Shown piece by piece: positions 41,728 through 50,641 of a DNA stretch of 64,000 nt. A program made the position numbers and the translations under genes. The stretch's first letter is position 1; the number at the start of each line of letters is the position of its first letter. The notes under the pieces were generated by a model. That model had not been told where the DNA came from. It saw only the letters and a program-made list of their open reading frames with translations, and searched no databases. This stretch comes from CAZSDU01 sp964429135 (GTDB lineage Bacteria > Bacteroidota > Bacteroidia > Bacteroidales > FEN-979): positions 1-64,000 of the forward strand of contig CAYSAU010000005.1 of assembly GCA_964429135.1 (NCBI GenBank), read 5' to 3'.

Positions 41728-42552
41728 ATGGCGCTCAAGAAATATAAACCCACAACGCCCGGTCAGCGGTTTAAAGTCATCAGTTCTTATGATGAGCTTA
41801 CCGCTTCCATCCCTGAGAAGAGCCTGTTGACTCCTATCCGGAAGACCGGTGGAAGAAATAATGAAGGTAAAATGACCATGCGTTATCTTGGTGGTGGTCA
41901 TAAACAGATGTACCGTATGGTTGATTTTAAGCGCGACAAGGAGGGTATACCTGCCGTGGTGAAGACCATTGAATATGATCCTAACCGTTCCGCGAGAATC
42001 GCACTTGTCACGTATAATGATGGTGAAAAAAGGTATATCATTGCTCCATACGGATTAAAGGTCGGACAGACCATAATGGCTGGCAAAGGAGCTGCTCCGG
42101 AGATCGGAAATGCCCTTTACCTCAGTGAAATTCCTTTCGGAACAGTGATTCATAATGTTGAATTACGTCCGGGACAGGGTGCAAAACTTGTTCGTAGCGG
42201 TGGTTCTCATGCCCAATTGATGTCTAGGGATGGAAAATTTGCCATCATCAAAATGCCTTCAGGGGAAACCCGTATGATTCTTCAGGCTTGTAAAGCTACT
42301 ATTGGCATGGTTTCCAACCAGGATCACAACCTTGAATCCCATGGTAAGGCTGGCCGTAAACGGTGGTTGGGACGCAGACCGCGTAACCGTGGTGTGGTTA
42401 TGAACCCGGTAGATCATCCCATGGGGGGTGGCGAAGGCCGTGCATCCGGTGGACATCCTCGCTCACGTAAGGGAATTCCTGCAAAAGGATATAAAACCCG
42501 TTCAAAGAAAAAACAATCGAACCAGTATATTGTCGAAAAAAGAAAGAAGTAA
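41728..42552 (+). CDS. rplB: 50S ribosomal protein L2
   Basis: 274 residues. YKPTTPGQRF start, EYDPNRSARIALV, RLVRSGG-like AKLVRSGGSHAQL, and the C-terminal VMNPVDHPMGGGEGRASGGH with the conserved His (E. coli His229 region) near the peptidyl transferase centre. Essential for subunit joining. Four bases after rplW. Confidence 0.98.
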   Translation: MALKKYKPTTPGQRFKVISSYDELTASIPEKSLLTPIRKTGGRNNEGKMTMRYLGGGHKQMYRMVDFKRDKEGIPAVVKTIEYDPNRSARIALVTYNDGEKRYIIAPYGLKVGQTIMAGKGAAPEIGNALYLSEIPFGTVIHNVELRPGQGAKLVRSGGSHAQLMSRDGKFAIIKMPSGETRMILQACKATIGMVSNQDHNLESHGKAGRKRWLGRRPRNRGVVMNPVDHPMGGGEGRASGGHPRSRKGIPAKGYKTRSKKKQSNQYIVEKRKK

Positions 42553-42571
42553 TTTTTAATCAGAATCTGAT

Positions 42572-42847
42572 ATGAGCCGATCGCTTAAAAAAGGTCCGTA
42601 TATCCATCATAAACTGGAGAAAAAAGTTGAAGAACTTCTTGGTTCCAAGAAAAAAAACGTGATCAAAACCTGGTCACGGGGTTCTATGATATCTCCTGAT
42701 TTTGTTGGTCAGACCATTGCTGTTCACAACGGGAATAAATTCATCCCCGTTTATATCACCGAAAACATGGTTGGACATAAGCTGGGTGAATTTGCCCCGA
42801 CTCGAATTTTCCGTGGCCATGCAGGAAATAAAGATAAAAAGAAGTAA
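42572..42847 (+). CDS. rpsS: 30S ribosomal protein S19
   Basis: 91 residues. SRSLKKGPYIHHKLEKKV, TWSRGSMISPDFVGQTIAVH and ITENMVGHKLGEFAPTRIF are S19. It forms a dimer with S13 in the 30S head and contacts the A-site tRNA. 19 bases on either side separate it from rplB and rplV. Confidence 0.98.
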   Translation: MSRSLKKGPYIHHKLEKKVEELLGSKKKNVIKTWSRGSMISPDFVGQTIAVHNGNKFIPVYITENMVGHKLGEFAPTRIFRGHAGNKDKKK

Positions 42848-42866
42848 CGCCTTAATAAGATAGAAT

Positions 42867-43313
42867 ATGGGAGTCAGAACTCGAACCAGGGCTGAGAATC
42901 GTAAAGAGGCCAAGAAAAACGTGACCTTTGCTAAGCTGAACAATTGTCCCACTTCTCCCCGTAAAATGAGGTTGGTTGCCGACCTGATCCGGGGACAAAG
43001 AGTGGAATTGGCCTTACACACATTACAATATAATGCCAAACAGCCTGCAGAACGTTTACGTAAACTTTTGCTGTCGGCCATCGCCAATTGGCAGGCTAAA
43101 AATGAAGGCGCAAGAATTGAGGATAGTGATCTGTATATCAAAGAAGTTTTCGTCGATTCAGGACGTCAGCTGAAGCGAATCAGGACAGCACCCCAGGGTC
43201 GTGCCCATCGCATTCGCAAACGCTCCAATCACGTTACGATTCTGCTTGACAGCAGAAACAAAGCGGTGGAAACAGCAGAAGAGCCTAAAGAAGTTAAAAA
43301 AGAAAACAAATAG
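42867..43313 (+). CDS. rplV: 50S ribosomal protein L22
   Basis: 148 residues, longer than the 110 of E. coli because of a charged C-terminal tail (KAVETAEEPKEVKKENK). Core: NNCPTSPRKMRLVADLIRG-type start and the beta-hairpin RQLKRIRTAPQGRAHRIRKRS that lines the exit tunnel. An acidic/basic tail of this kind is usual for Bacteroidota L22. Confidence 0.97.
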   Translation: MGVRTRTRAENRKEAKKNVTFAKLNNCPTSPRKMRLVADLIRGQRVELALHTLQYNAKQPAERLRKLLLSAIANWQAKNEGARIEDSDLYIKEVFVDSGRQLKRIRTAPQGRAHRIRKRSNHVTILLDSRNKAVETAEEPKEVKKENK

Positions 43314-43334
43314 CAATCATAAAACGAATTATTA

Positions 43335-44111
43335 ATGGGACAAAAGACCAATCCGATCGCCAATAGGTTAGGCATCATCCGCGGCTGGGACTCCAACTGG
43401 TTCGGCGGAAAGAATTTTGAACCCAAGTTGGTTGAGGACGATAAAATCAGAAAATATCTTCATGCCCGTTTATCCAAGGCTGGTATTTCTAAAATCGCCA
43501 TTGAACGTACCTTGAAACTGGTTACAGTGACCATTCATACGGCTCGTCCTGGGATCATTATTGGGAAAGGTGGACAGGAAGTCGACAAATTGAAGGAAGA
43601 GCTGAAGAAAATTACAAAAAAGGAAATTCAAATCAATATTTCAGAGATTAAACGTCCTGAAATTGATGCTGTTATCGTTGCCAATACGGTAGCCAGTCAG
43701 ATTGAAGGTCGTATTTCCTACCGCCGTGCCATCAAAACTTCTATAGCTTCTGCCATGAGAATCGGTGCCGAAGGGATCAAAATCATGATTTCCGGCCGTT
43801 TGGGTGGAGCTGAAATGGCCCGCCGTGAGCAGTACAAGGAAGGACGTATTCCGCTGCATACTTTTCGTGCCGACATTGATTACGCAACGGCCGAAGCTCA
43901 TACAACCTATGGCCGTATCGGAATTAAGGTTTGGATATGTAAAGGAGAAATATATGGCCGCCCCGATCTTATGCCTAGTGCGGCAAGCACAAAACTTAAG
44001 CCTACCCAGCAAAGAGGTTCCAAGAGCGGTGATCGTGATAGGGACAGGGATAGGGATCGTGGCCCTCGTGAGGGTGGTGGAAGACCCCGTAACCAAAATA
44101 ATCGTAAATAG
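43335..44111 (+). CDS. rpsC: 30S ribosomal protein S3 with Arg-Asp repeat tail
   Basis: 258 residues. GQKTNPIANRLGIIRGWDSN start, KH domain with RPGIIIGKGGQEVDKLKEEL, and the C-terminal domain GRLGGAEMARREQYKEGRIPLHT (helicase-site residues of the mRNA entry). The last 30 residues are low complexity (SGDRDRDRDRDRGPREGGG), not part of the S3 fold. 24 bases before rplP. Confidence 0.97.
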   Translation: MGQKTNPIANRLGIIRGWDSNWFGGKNFEPKLVEDDKIRKYLHARLSKAGISKIAIERTLKLVTVTIHTARPGIIIGKGGQEVDKLKEELKKITKKEIQINISEIKRPEIDAVIVANTVASQIEGRISYRRAIKTSIASAMRIGAEGIKIMISGRLGGAEMARREQYKEGRIPLHTFRADIDYATAEAHTTYGRIGIKVWICKGEIYGRPDLMPSAASTKLKPTQQRGSKSGDRDRDRDRDRGPREGGGRPRNQNNRK

Positions 44112-44135
44112 TTGACATCATAATATTTCTGCACA

Positions 44136-44564
44136 ATGTTACAACCAAAAAAAACAAAATACAGAAAACAACAAAAGGGGAAGATGAAGGGCAATGCCGG
44201 CCGTGGACACCAGCTTGCATTTGGCTCCTTCGGTATCAAAACGTTGGAAGAAGCCTGGATCACAGGTCGCCAGATTGAAGCAGCCCGTCAGGCCATCACC
44301 CGTCATATGAAACGTGAAGGTCAGTTGTGGATCCGTATTTTTCCGGATAAGCCGGTTACCAAAAAGCCAGCTGAAGTACGTATGGGAAAAGGAAAAGGAG
44401 CACCAGAATATTTTGTGGCAAGGGTTACCCCTGGCCGTATCCTGTTTGAGATCGAGGGCGTTAACATGGAAGTAGCTAAAGAATCCCTGAGATTGGGAGC
44501 ACAAAAACTTCCCGTAGCAACCAAGACCGTTGTACGCAAAGATTACGAAGAAGAAGCAATATAG
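44136..44564 (+). CDS. rplP: 50S ribosomal protein L16
   Basis: 142 residues. LQPKKTKYRKQQKGKMKGNA start, ARQAITRHMKREGQLWIRIF, PVTKKPAEVRMGKGKGAPEY and the GRILFEIEGV region. It organises the A-site side of the 50S and its correct placement is late in assembly. The conserved Arg targeted by the hydroxylase RoxA in E. coli (MGKGKG neighbourhood) is in context. Confidence 0.98.
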   Translation: MLQPKKTKYRKQQKGKMKGNAGRGHQLAFGSFGIKTLEEAWITGRQIEAARQAITRHMKREGQLWIRIFPDKPVTKKPAEVRMGKGKGAPEYFVARVTPGRILFEIEGVNMEVAKESLRLGAQKLPVATKTVVRKDYEEEAI

Positions 44565-44609
44565 TTTCGCTGGGATGACCTGATGGTTATCCAACCAAAA
44601 AGAAAGAAT

Positions 44610-44831
44610 ATGGAACAAAAAGTCATCAGAGAATTTACAACGGGTGAAATCCTGGAAAGGCTGGAAGAGGAAAAGCGGCAACTCACCAAACTGAAACTGA
44701 ATCATGCTGTTTCCCCTTTGGAAAACCCAAATAAAATCAAGGCATACAGGAAAACCATTGCCCGCCTTGAAACCGAATTGCGTCACCGTGTTCTCAAGGG
44801 TGAAAAAATTACCAAGGCAATAAAGAAATAA
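44610..44831 (+). CDS. rpmC: 50S ribosomal protein L29
   Basis: 73 residues from the ATG at 44610; an in-frame ATG at 44583 would add nine residues not seen in L29. EQKVIREFTTGEILERLEEE, LKLNHAVSPLENPNKIKAYR and KTIARLETELRHR are L29. It lies near the tunnel exit beside L23. Two bases before rpsQ. Confidence 0.95.
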   Translation: MEQKVIREFTTGEILERLEEEKRQLTKLKLNHAVSPLENPNKIKAYRKTIARLETELRHRVLKGEKITKAIKK

Positions 44832-44833
44832 TT

Positions 44834-45091
44834 ATGGAAACGAGGAAATTAAGAAAAGAAAAAACCGGCATCGTTGTAAGCAACAAGATGGAAAAATCTG
44901 TGGTTGTTGAGGTCGAACGTAAGGTAAAACATCCAAAATACGGTAAGTTCGTGAAAAAAACCTCGCGTTTTATGGCCCATGATGATAACAATGAATGCAG
45001 TGAAGGTGATAAGGTGAAAATTGCTGAAACCAGACCCCTTAGCAAAAATAAATGTTGGAGACTTGTAGAAATTATTGAAAAGGTTAAATAG
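44834..45091 (+). CDS. rpsQ: 30S ribosomal protein S17
   Basis: 85 residues. RKEKTGIVVSNKMEKSVVVE start, VKHPKYGKFVKKTSRFMAHD and EGDKVKIAETRPLSKNKCWR: the S17 OB fold that binds 16S helix 11 early in assembly. Two bases separate it from rpmC and from rplN. Confidence 0.98.
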   Translation: METRKLRKEKTGIVVSNKMEKSVVVEVERKVKHPKYGKFVKKTSRFMAHDDNNECSEGDKVKIAETRPLSKNKCWRLVEIIEKVK

Positions 45092-45093
45092 TC

Positions 45094-45462
45094 ATGATAC
45101 AGCAAGAATCAAGATTAACAGTAGCTGATAACAGCGGGGCAAAGGAAGTCCTTTGCATTAAAGTACTCGGCGGCACGCGTAAAAGGTATGCTTCCGTCGG
45201 AGACCGTATCATTGTCACAGTAAAACATGCACTCCCTTCGGGAAATATTAAAAAAGGAACGGTTTCCAAAGCCGTTGTTGTGAGAACTAAAAAAGAAATC
45301 CGCAGGCTTGATGGTTCTTATATCCGTTTTGACGACAATGCCGTTGTACTGCTTAACAATACCGGTGAAATGATCGGTACACGTATATTTGGTCCCGTAG
45401 CTAGGGAATTACGTGAAAAACAGTTTATGAAAATCGTTTCTTTAGCACCAGAAGTGCTTTAA
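45094..45462 (+). CDS. rplN: 50S ribosomal protein L14
   Basis: 122 residues. IQQESRLTVADNSGAKEVLC start, VGDRIIVTVKHALPSG and the end GPVARELREKQFMKIVSLAPEVL-type (E. coli EVL). Forms the inter-subunit bridge with 16S h14 and binds the silencing factor RsfS. Fifteen bases before rplX. Confidence 0.98.
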   Translation: MIQQESRLTVADNSGAKEVLCIKVLGGTRKRYASVGDRIIVTVKHALPSGNIKKGTVSKAVVVRTKKEIRRLDGSYIRFDDNAVVLLNNTGEMIGTRIFGPVARELREKQFMKIVSLAPEVL

Positions 45463-45477
45463 GCATAAAATTATACC

Positions 45478-45801
45478 ATGCAAAAGAAGTTACATATACG
45501 CAAAGGCGACACGGTGATGATCATTGCCGGTGATTCAAGGGGACAGCAAGGAAAGGTTCTCAAGCTTGATACTGAGAAACAGATGGCTATCGTAGAAGGC
45601 GTGAACCTGGTATCCAAGCATACCAAACCCAATGCCAAAAGTCCTCAGGGAGGGATCATTAAAAAAGAAGCTCCCGTTCACATTTCTAACCTGAAAGTGA
45701 TGGATCCTTCGGGAAATCCTACACGTACCGGAAGAAAAATCGATAGCAAATCAGAAAAACTGGTTCGTTTTTCAAAAAAATCAGGGGAGGTAATAAAATA
45801 A
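45478..45801 (+). CDS. rplX: 50S ribosomal protein L24
   Basis: 107 residues. KLHIRKGDTVMIIAGDSRGQ is the KOW motif, then VEGVNLVSKHTKPN and PVHISNLKVMDPSGNPTRTG. Initiates 50S assembly at the 5' end of 23S rRNA. Its stop overlaps the rplE start by one base (TAATG). Confidence 0.98.
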   Translation: MQKKLHIRKGDTVMIIAGDSRGQQGKVLKLDTEKQMAIVEGVNLVSKHTKPNAKSPQGGIIKKEAPVHISNLKVMDPSGNPTRTGRKIDSKSEKLVRFSKKSGEVIK

Positions 45802-46352
45802 TGGCTTATACACCAAGATTAAAAGATAAGTACCTGAAGGAAATTGTTCCTGCACTGATGCAGCAGTTCAATTATAAAACACCTATGCAGGTGCCAAGGA
45901 TTAATAAAATCTGCCTGAACCAGGGTCTGGGCATTGCCAATACCGATAAGAAATTCATCGACAACGGGATATCGGAAATGACCATGATCACCGGGCAGAA
46001 AGCGGTAGCGACAAAATCGAAAAAAGACATCTCCAACTTCAAGTTGAGGAGAGGTAATCCGATAGGGGTCAGGGTTACGCTGAGAGGCGAACGGATGTAT
46101 GAATTCCTGGATCGTTTGATTTCTGTTGCCCTTCCCCGGGTACGCGACTTCCGTGGGGTGAACGATAAAGGTTTTGATGGACGCGGAAATTATACCCTTG
46201 GAGTACAGGAGCAAATTATTTTTCCGGAAATTGATATCGATAAAATCGCCAGGATCAACGGAGTGGATATCACTTTTGTGACTTCTGCCAGAACCGACCG
46301 CGAAGCATATGCCCTTTTAAAAGAATTTGGAATTCCATTTATAAATAAATAA
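45801..46352 (+). CDS. rplE: 50S ribosomal protein L5
   Basis: 183 residues. MQVPRINKICLNQGLGIA, TMITGQKAVATKSKKDISNF, RGNPIGVRVTLRGERMYEFL and GRGNYTLGVQEQIIFPEIDID are L5. It binds 5S rRNA in the central protuberance. Overlaps rplX by one base; four bases before rpsN. Confidence 0.98.
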   Translation: MAYTPRLKDKYLKEIVPALMQQFNYKTPMQVPRINKICLNQGLGIANTDKKFIDNGISEMTMITGQKAVATKSKKDISNFKLRRGNPIGVRVTLRGERMYEFLDRLISVALPRVRDFRGVNDKGFDGRGNYTLGVQEQIIFPEIDIDKIARINGVDITFVTSARTDREAYALLKEFGIPFINK

Positions 46353-46356
46353 AAAT

Positions 46357-46626
46357 ATGGCAAAAGAATCAATTAAAGCCAGGGAGCACAAACGGGAAAA
46401 ACTGGTTGAAAAATTTGCCGAGAAGCGCAAAGCACTGAAAGAAGCAGGAGATTATATTGCTTTACAAAAGTTACCTAAAAATGCCTCTCCTGTACGTCTT
46501 CATAACCGTTGCAAACTGACGGGCAGACCCAAGGGGTATATGCGTCTTTTTGGGATTTCCCGTATCAATTTCAGGGAAATGGCCAATAAGGGCTTGATCC
46601 CCGGCATTAAAAAAGCAAGCTGGTAA
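46357..46626 (+). CDS. rpsN: 30S ribosomal protein S14 (zinc-free form)
   Basis: 89 residues, the longer S14 type. The end carries NRCKLTGRPKGYMRLFGISR, with a single Cys instead of the CxxC pairs of the zinc-binding short form, so it needs no zinc. Start MAKESIKAREHKREKLVEKF is typical. Four bases after rplE, 42 before rpsH. Confidence 0.97.
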   Translation: MAKESIKAREHKREKLVEKFAEKRKALKEAGDYIALQKLPKNASPVRLHNRCKLTGRPKGYMRLFGISRINFREMANKGLIPGIKKASW

Positions 46627-46668
46627 GTTGAAATACGAAACAAAAACAAACAAACAAAAGAAAAAATA

Positions 46669-47067
46669 ATGGTTACGGATCCCATTGCAGATTATTTAAC
46701 AAGAATCAGGAACGCCGTTTTGGCCAACCACCGGGTTGTCGAAATTCCAAAGTCGAAGATTAAGGAAGAAATCACCAGGATTCTCTTTGAAAAGGGATAT
46801 ATCCTGAATTATAAAGTGGAAAATGAACCCCGCCCCGGCATCATTAAGATCGCTTTGAAATATCATCCGGTCACAAAAGTGTCTGCCCTTAATTCCTTGG
46901 TGAGAATTTCCAAACCCGGGCTGAGAAAATATGTTGATGCCGATAATTTGCCCCGAGTGCTGAATGGCCTGGGTGTTGCTATCCTGTCCACTTCACAGGG
47001 TTTGATGACAGACAAGGAAGCAAAGGTGAAAAAAATCGGTGGAGAGGTTTTATGTTATATCAGTTAA
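46669..47067 (+). CDS. rpsH: 30S ribosomal protein S8
   Basis: 132 residues. VTDPIADYLTRIRNAVLANH start and the end GLGVAILSTSQGLMTDKEAK, then GGEVLCYIS. It binds 16S h21; in E. coli it represses the spc operon by binding the rplE region. 42 bases after rpsN. Confidence 0.98.
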   Translation: MVTDPIADYLTRIRNAVLANHRVVEIPKSKIKEEITRILFEKGYILNYKVENEPRPGIIKIALKYHPVTKVSALNSLVRISKPGLRKYVDADNLPRVLNGLGVAILSTSQGLMTDKEAKVKKIGGEVLCYIS

Positions 47068-47082
47068 TTAGGAGATTTTAAA

Positions 47083-47640
47083 ATGTCAAGAATAGGAAAA
47101 TTACCAATTCATCTACCCGTTGACGTGCAGGTGACAGTCTCCGATACTAATCTGGTCTCGGTCAAAGGTAAACTCGGAGAATTGAAACAACAGGTGGATC
47201 CAAGGATTACTGTTCGTGTTGAAGGCCAAGACCTGATCGTATCACGTAAGTCCGATGAAAGGGATGAACGGTCAAAGCATGGACTTTATCGTTCTTTGCT
47301 TGCCAATATGGTCAAGGGTGTGTCAGAGGGATTTACAATTGTTCAGGAACTTGTTGGTGTGGGATATAAGGCCTCTGCCAACGGTCAGCTACTGGAATTA
47401 TCACTCGGGTATTCCCATAATCTTTTATTGGAAATTCCGATAGAAATCCAGGTTCAGACCACTGCCGAAAAAGGGAAAAACAATACCATCATTTTGAAAT
47501 CGGCCGATAAACAATTGGTCGGTCAGGTGGCCGCAAAGATTCGTTCCTTCCGTAAACCGGAACCTTATAAAGGTAAGGGAATACGTTTTGCTGGTGAAGA
47601 AATTAAGAAGAAAGCCGGTAAATCAGCTGCCGGACAATAA
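47083..47640 (+). CDS. rplF: 50S ribosomal protein L6
   Basis: 185 residues. SRIGKLPIHLPVDVQVTVSD start, two L6 repeats, and the end EPYKGKGIRFAGEEIKKKAG with the conserved GKGI(R/K)Y-like motif. Binds near the sarcin-ricin loop at the factor-binding site. 15 bases after rpsH, 48 before rplR. Confidence 0.98.
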   Translation: MSRIGKLPIHLPVDVQVTVSDTNLVSVKGKLGELKQQVDPRITVRVEGQDLIVSRKSDERDERSKHGLYRSLLANMVKGVSEGFTIVQELVGVGYKASANGQLLELSLGYSHNLLLEIPIEIQVQTTAEKGKNNTIILKSADKQLVGQVAAKIRSFRKPEPYKGKGIRFAGEEIKKKAGKSAAGQ

Positions 47641-47688
47641 TCATAAAGGCGATCTGCCAGATCACCCCAACAACAAAAAATTAGAAAA

Positions 47689-48051
47689 ATGGCAATCAAG
47701 AATAAAAAGGAATTTCGGAGGTTCAGGATCAAACAAAGGGTACGTAAGATCGTATCAGGGACTCCTGACAGGCCTCGCATGACTGTTTACAGAAGCAACA
47801 AGGCGATTTATGTTCAATTGATCGATGACCTTGTTGGTAAGACATTGATCTCTGCTTCTTCAGGCGAAAAAGTGATGAAGGAGGTTAAAGGGACAAAAAC
47901 GGAAGTGGCCAAGCAGGTGGGTAAGCTGATCGCCGAGAAAGCCCAGCAGGCTGGGATCACCAATGTGGTTTTTGACAGGAACGGTTATTTATATCATGGC
48001 AGGGTGAAATCTCTGGCTGAAGCAGCCCGAGAAGGCGGCCTAAAATTCTAG
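47689..48051 (+). CDS. rplR: 50S ribosomal protein L18
   Basis: 120 residues. RRFRIKQRVRKIVSGTPDRP, RMTVYRSNKAIYVQLIDD and FDRNGYLYHGRVKSLAEAAR, then EGGLKF: complete L18, the 5S rRNA-binding protein. Seven bases before rpsE. Confidence 0.98.
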   Translation: MAIKNKKEFRRFRIKQRVRKIVSGTPDRPRMTVYRSNKAIYVQLIDDLVGKTLISASSGEKVMKEVKGTKTEVAKQVGKLIAEKAQQAGITNVVFDRNGYLYHGRVKSLAEAAREGGLKF

Positions 48052-48058
48052 ATAAAAT

Positions 48059-48577
48059 ATGACAAACGCTAACGTAAAAAGAGTAAAATCAAGCGAGATC
48101 GAATTCAAAGATCGCCTCGTCAGTATCCAGAGGGTAACTAAAGTAACCAAAGGAGGTCGTACGTTTAGTTTTTCTGCTATTGTCGTAGTGGGAAATGAAA
48201 ACGGTGTGGTGGGTTATGGATTAGGCAAAGCAAAAGAAGTGACTGCAGCAATTGCCAAAGGAATTGATGATGCGAAAAAAAACCTGATCAAGGTTCCCGT
48301 ACTCAAAGGAACAATTCCTCACGAACAACTGGGTAAATACAGCGGAGCTCTGGTTTATCTGAAACCTGCAGCTCCAGGTACCGGCGTTATCGCAGGAGGT
48401 GCTATGCGTGCCGTGCTTGAAAGCGTGGGCATAAAGGACGTGCTGGCTAAATCAAAAGGGAGCTCGAATCCCCATAGTGTGGTCAAAGCTACCATCAATG
48501 CCCTGATCCAGATGCGAGATCCATACACCATTGCACAACTTCGCGGAATAGATCTGCATAATGTATTTAATGGCTAA
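48059..48577 (+). CDS. rpsE: 30S ribosomal protein S5
   Basis: 172 residues. DRLVSIQRVTKVTKGGRTFS (dsRBD-like, spectinomycin-site loop), GVVGYGLGKAKEVTAAIAKG and APGTGVIAGGAMRAVLESVG are S5. Needed for decoding fidelity and mRNA helicase action at the entry tunnel. 31 bases before rpmD. Confidence 0.98.
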   Translation: MTNANVKRVKSSEIEFKDRLVSIQRVTKVTKGGRTFSFSAIVVVGNENGVVGYGLGKAKEVTAAIAKGIDDAKKNLIKVPVLKGTIPHEQLGKYSGALVYLKPAAPGTGVIAGGAMRAVLESVGIKDVLAKSKGSSNPHSVVKATINALIQMRDPYTIAQLRGIDLHNVFNG

Positions 48578-48608
48578 TATTTTTATCACCAAAAGGCTGT
48601 CATAAGGA

Positions 48609-48788
48609 ATGAAAAAAATAAAAATCACACAAATTCGAAGCGGTATCGGAAGGCCATTACGCCAGAAACGAACCCTCGAAGCATTGGGCCTGAAAAGGAT
48701 CCGTCATACGGTGGAACACGAAGCAACCCCTCAGATTCTGGGCATGGTGGCCAAAGTGACCCACCTGGTAACTGTTGAAGAAGTCTAA
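48609..48788 (+). CDS. rpmD: 50S ribosomal protein L30 (59 aa)
   Basis: A short frame from ATG 48609 to TAA 48788. MKKIKITQIRSGIGRPLRQK, then LEALGLKRIRHTVEHEATPQ and the end MVAKVTHLVTVEEV: a full-length L30. It sits between rpsE and rplO, its canonical place in the spc operon, 31 and 21 bases from its neighbours. Confidence 0.97.
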   Translation: MKKIKITQIRSGIGRPLRQKRTLEALGLKRIRHTVEHEATPQILGMVAKVTHLVTVEEV

Positions 48789-48809
48789 CTTAGATAAAAT
48801 GATATTGAA

Positions 48810-49256
48810 ATGGATTTAAGTAATCTTAAACCGGCTAAAGGTTCTACAAAAAAAGAGAAGCGCATCGGCAGAGGTCAGGGTTCCGGACATGGTGGAACAT
48901 CCACCCGTGGACATAAGGGCGCCAAATCCCGTTCTGGGTATTCCAAGAAACTTGGTTTCGAGGGAGGACAGATGTCCTTGGCACGCAGGGTTCCAAAGTT
49001 TGGTTTTAATAACATCAACCGTAAGGAGTTTAAAGGAATTAACCTTGATGTTCTTCAACAGCTCGCTGATAAAAAGAATATTACGGAAATCAACCTGGGT
49101 ATTCTTGCAGAAAGTGGATATGTTTCGAAAAATGACCGGGTGAAGATCCTTGGTCGCGGGGAATTGAAAGCCAAGTTAAATATCACCGCTCATGCTTTTT
49201 CTGCCAGTGCAAAGAAAGCCATTGAAGATCTTGGTGGAATTGCTCATGTACTTTAA
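48810..49256 (+). CDS. rplO: 50S ribosomal protein L15
   Basis: 148 residues. LSNLKPAKGSTKKEKRIGRG, GSGHGGTSTRGHKGAKSRSG and FEGGQMSLARRVPKFGFNN are the long basic L15 arm; the globular end has AFSASAKKAIEDLGG. Ten bases before secY, the classic order. Confidence 0.98.
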   Translation: MDLSNLKPAKGSTKKEKRIGRGQGSGHGGTSTRGHKGAKSRSGYSKKLGFEGGQMSLARRVPKFGFNNINRKEFKGINLDVLQQLADKKNITEINLGILAESGYVSKNDRVKILGRGELKAKLNITAHAFSASAKKAIEDLGGIAHVL

Positions 49257-49266
49257 ATCTGTTTGA

Positions 49267-50634
49267 ATGAAAAAGCTGATTCAAACCATACGGAATATTT
49301 GGAAAATTGAGGACCTTCGGAAACGGATCCTTTATACCATCGGGATCATTCTGATCTACCGTTTTGGTGCTTATGTAGTGCTTCCCGGAGTGGATCCGAG
49401 TATGTTGGCAAACCTGCAAAACCAGACTAAAAGCGGTTTGCTGGGATTGCTCAATATGTTCTCAGGTGGCGCTTTTTCCAATGCCTCTATCTTTGCCCTG
49501 GGGATCATGCCCTATATTTCTGCTTCTATTGTGATGCAGCTTCTGGGTATGGCCATTCCCTACTTCCAGAAATTACAAAAGGAAGGTGAGAGTGGGCGTA
49601 AAAAGATCAACCAGATGACCAGGTATCTGACAGTCATCATTTTGGTCTTCCAGTCTCCAGCCTATATCGTTAACCTTGCTTCTCAGTTACCACCAGAAGC
49701 CATTTATCCTTTTAATCCGAATACCGCAATCCATACTGTATTTTCTTTCTTCGGTATCTCCTCTATCATCCTGCTTACGGCCGGATCCATGTTCATCATG
49801 TGGCTTGGGGAACGTATTACGGATAAAGGAATCGGAAACGGAATATCCTTGATCATTATGATCGGTATCATTGCCCGGCTTCCATTTGCTCTTTTCGGGG
49901 AACTTATTTCAAGAATGGAACAAAAAGGTGGTGGACTGGTTTTCTTTGTGGTTGAACTTGCTTTCCTGGTATTGGTTATTCTTGTTACTATTCTGCTGGT
50001 TCAGGGTACGCGAAAAATTCCTGTCCAGTATGCCAAACGCATTGTGGGGAACAAGCAATACGGGGGAGTCCGTCAATATATTCCGTTAAAAGTAAATGCT
50101 GCCGGAGTTATGCCTATAATTTTTGCCCAAGCGATCATGTTTTTACCGTTGACTCTTGCGGGTTTTGCCAGCAATGAAACGCTTACCGGCATTGCCAGGG
50201 TATTTACTGACTTTAATAGCTTTGGTTATAATATAACTTTTTTCATCCTGATTATTTTCTTTACTTATTTCTACACTGCCATCACTGTTAATCCAACACA
50301 GATGGCGGAAGACATGAAGAAAAACGGAGGTTTCATTCCAGGTGTTAAACCGGGTAAGAAGACGGCAGAGTTTATCGATAATGTCATGTCGAGAATTACC
50401 TTACCTGGTTCAATTTTTCTGGGGTTTGTCGCCATTATGCCCGCCCTGGTAAGACTTGTCGGAATCACCAACCAGTTTGCTCAGTTCTATGGAGGGACCT
50501 CTCTCTTGATCCTTGTCGGTGTGGTTCTGGATACCTTGCAGCAGGTGGAAAGCCATTTGTTGATGCGGCATTATGATGGTCTGACAAAATCAGGCCGTAT
50601 TAAAGGCCGGTCTTCTTATTCGGTTACTGGTTAA
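49267..50634 (+). CDS. secY: Protein translocase subunit SecY
   Basis: 455 residues, ten transmembrane helices. Start IRNIWKIEDLRKRILYTIGI, plug region GLLGLLNMFSGGAFSNASIF, pore-ring helices (SIVMQLLGMAIPYF), and GERITDKGIGNGISLIIMIG. The cytoplasmic loop RKIPVQYAKRIVGNKQYGGV is the SecA/ribosome contact. It forms the Sec channel that the SecDF encoded at 16880 assists. Confidence 0.98.
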   Translation: MKKLIQTIRNIWKIEDLRKRILYTIGIILIYRFGAYVVLPGVDPSMLANLQNQTKSGLLGLLNMFSGGAFSNASIFALGIMPYISASIVMQLLGMAIPYFQKLQKEGESGRKKINQMTRYLTVIILVFQSPAYIVNLASQLPPEAIYPFNPNTAIHTVFSFFGISSIILLTAGSMFIMWLGERITDKGIGNGISLIIMIGIIARLPFALFGELISRMEQKGGGLVFFVVELAFLVLVILVTILLVQGTRKIPVQYAKRIVGNKQYGGVRQYIPLKVNAAGVMPIIFAQAIMFLPLTLAGFASNETLTGIARVFTDFNSFGYNITFFILIIFFTYFYTAITVNPTQMAEDMKKNGGFIPGVKPGKKTAEFIDNVMSRITLPGSIFLGFVAIMPALVRLVGITNQFAQFYGGTSLLILVGVVLDTLQQVESHLLMRHYDGLTKSGRIKGRSSYSVTG

Positions 50635-50641
50635 TGATATC

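Noticed and set aside
44139..44786. Open frame of 215 codons on the minus strand, Phe/Cys-rich
   Set aside because: Antisense to rplP and rpmC; the composition reflects the complement of Lys-rich ribosomal proteins.
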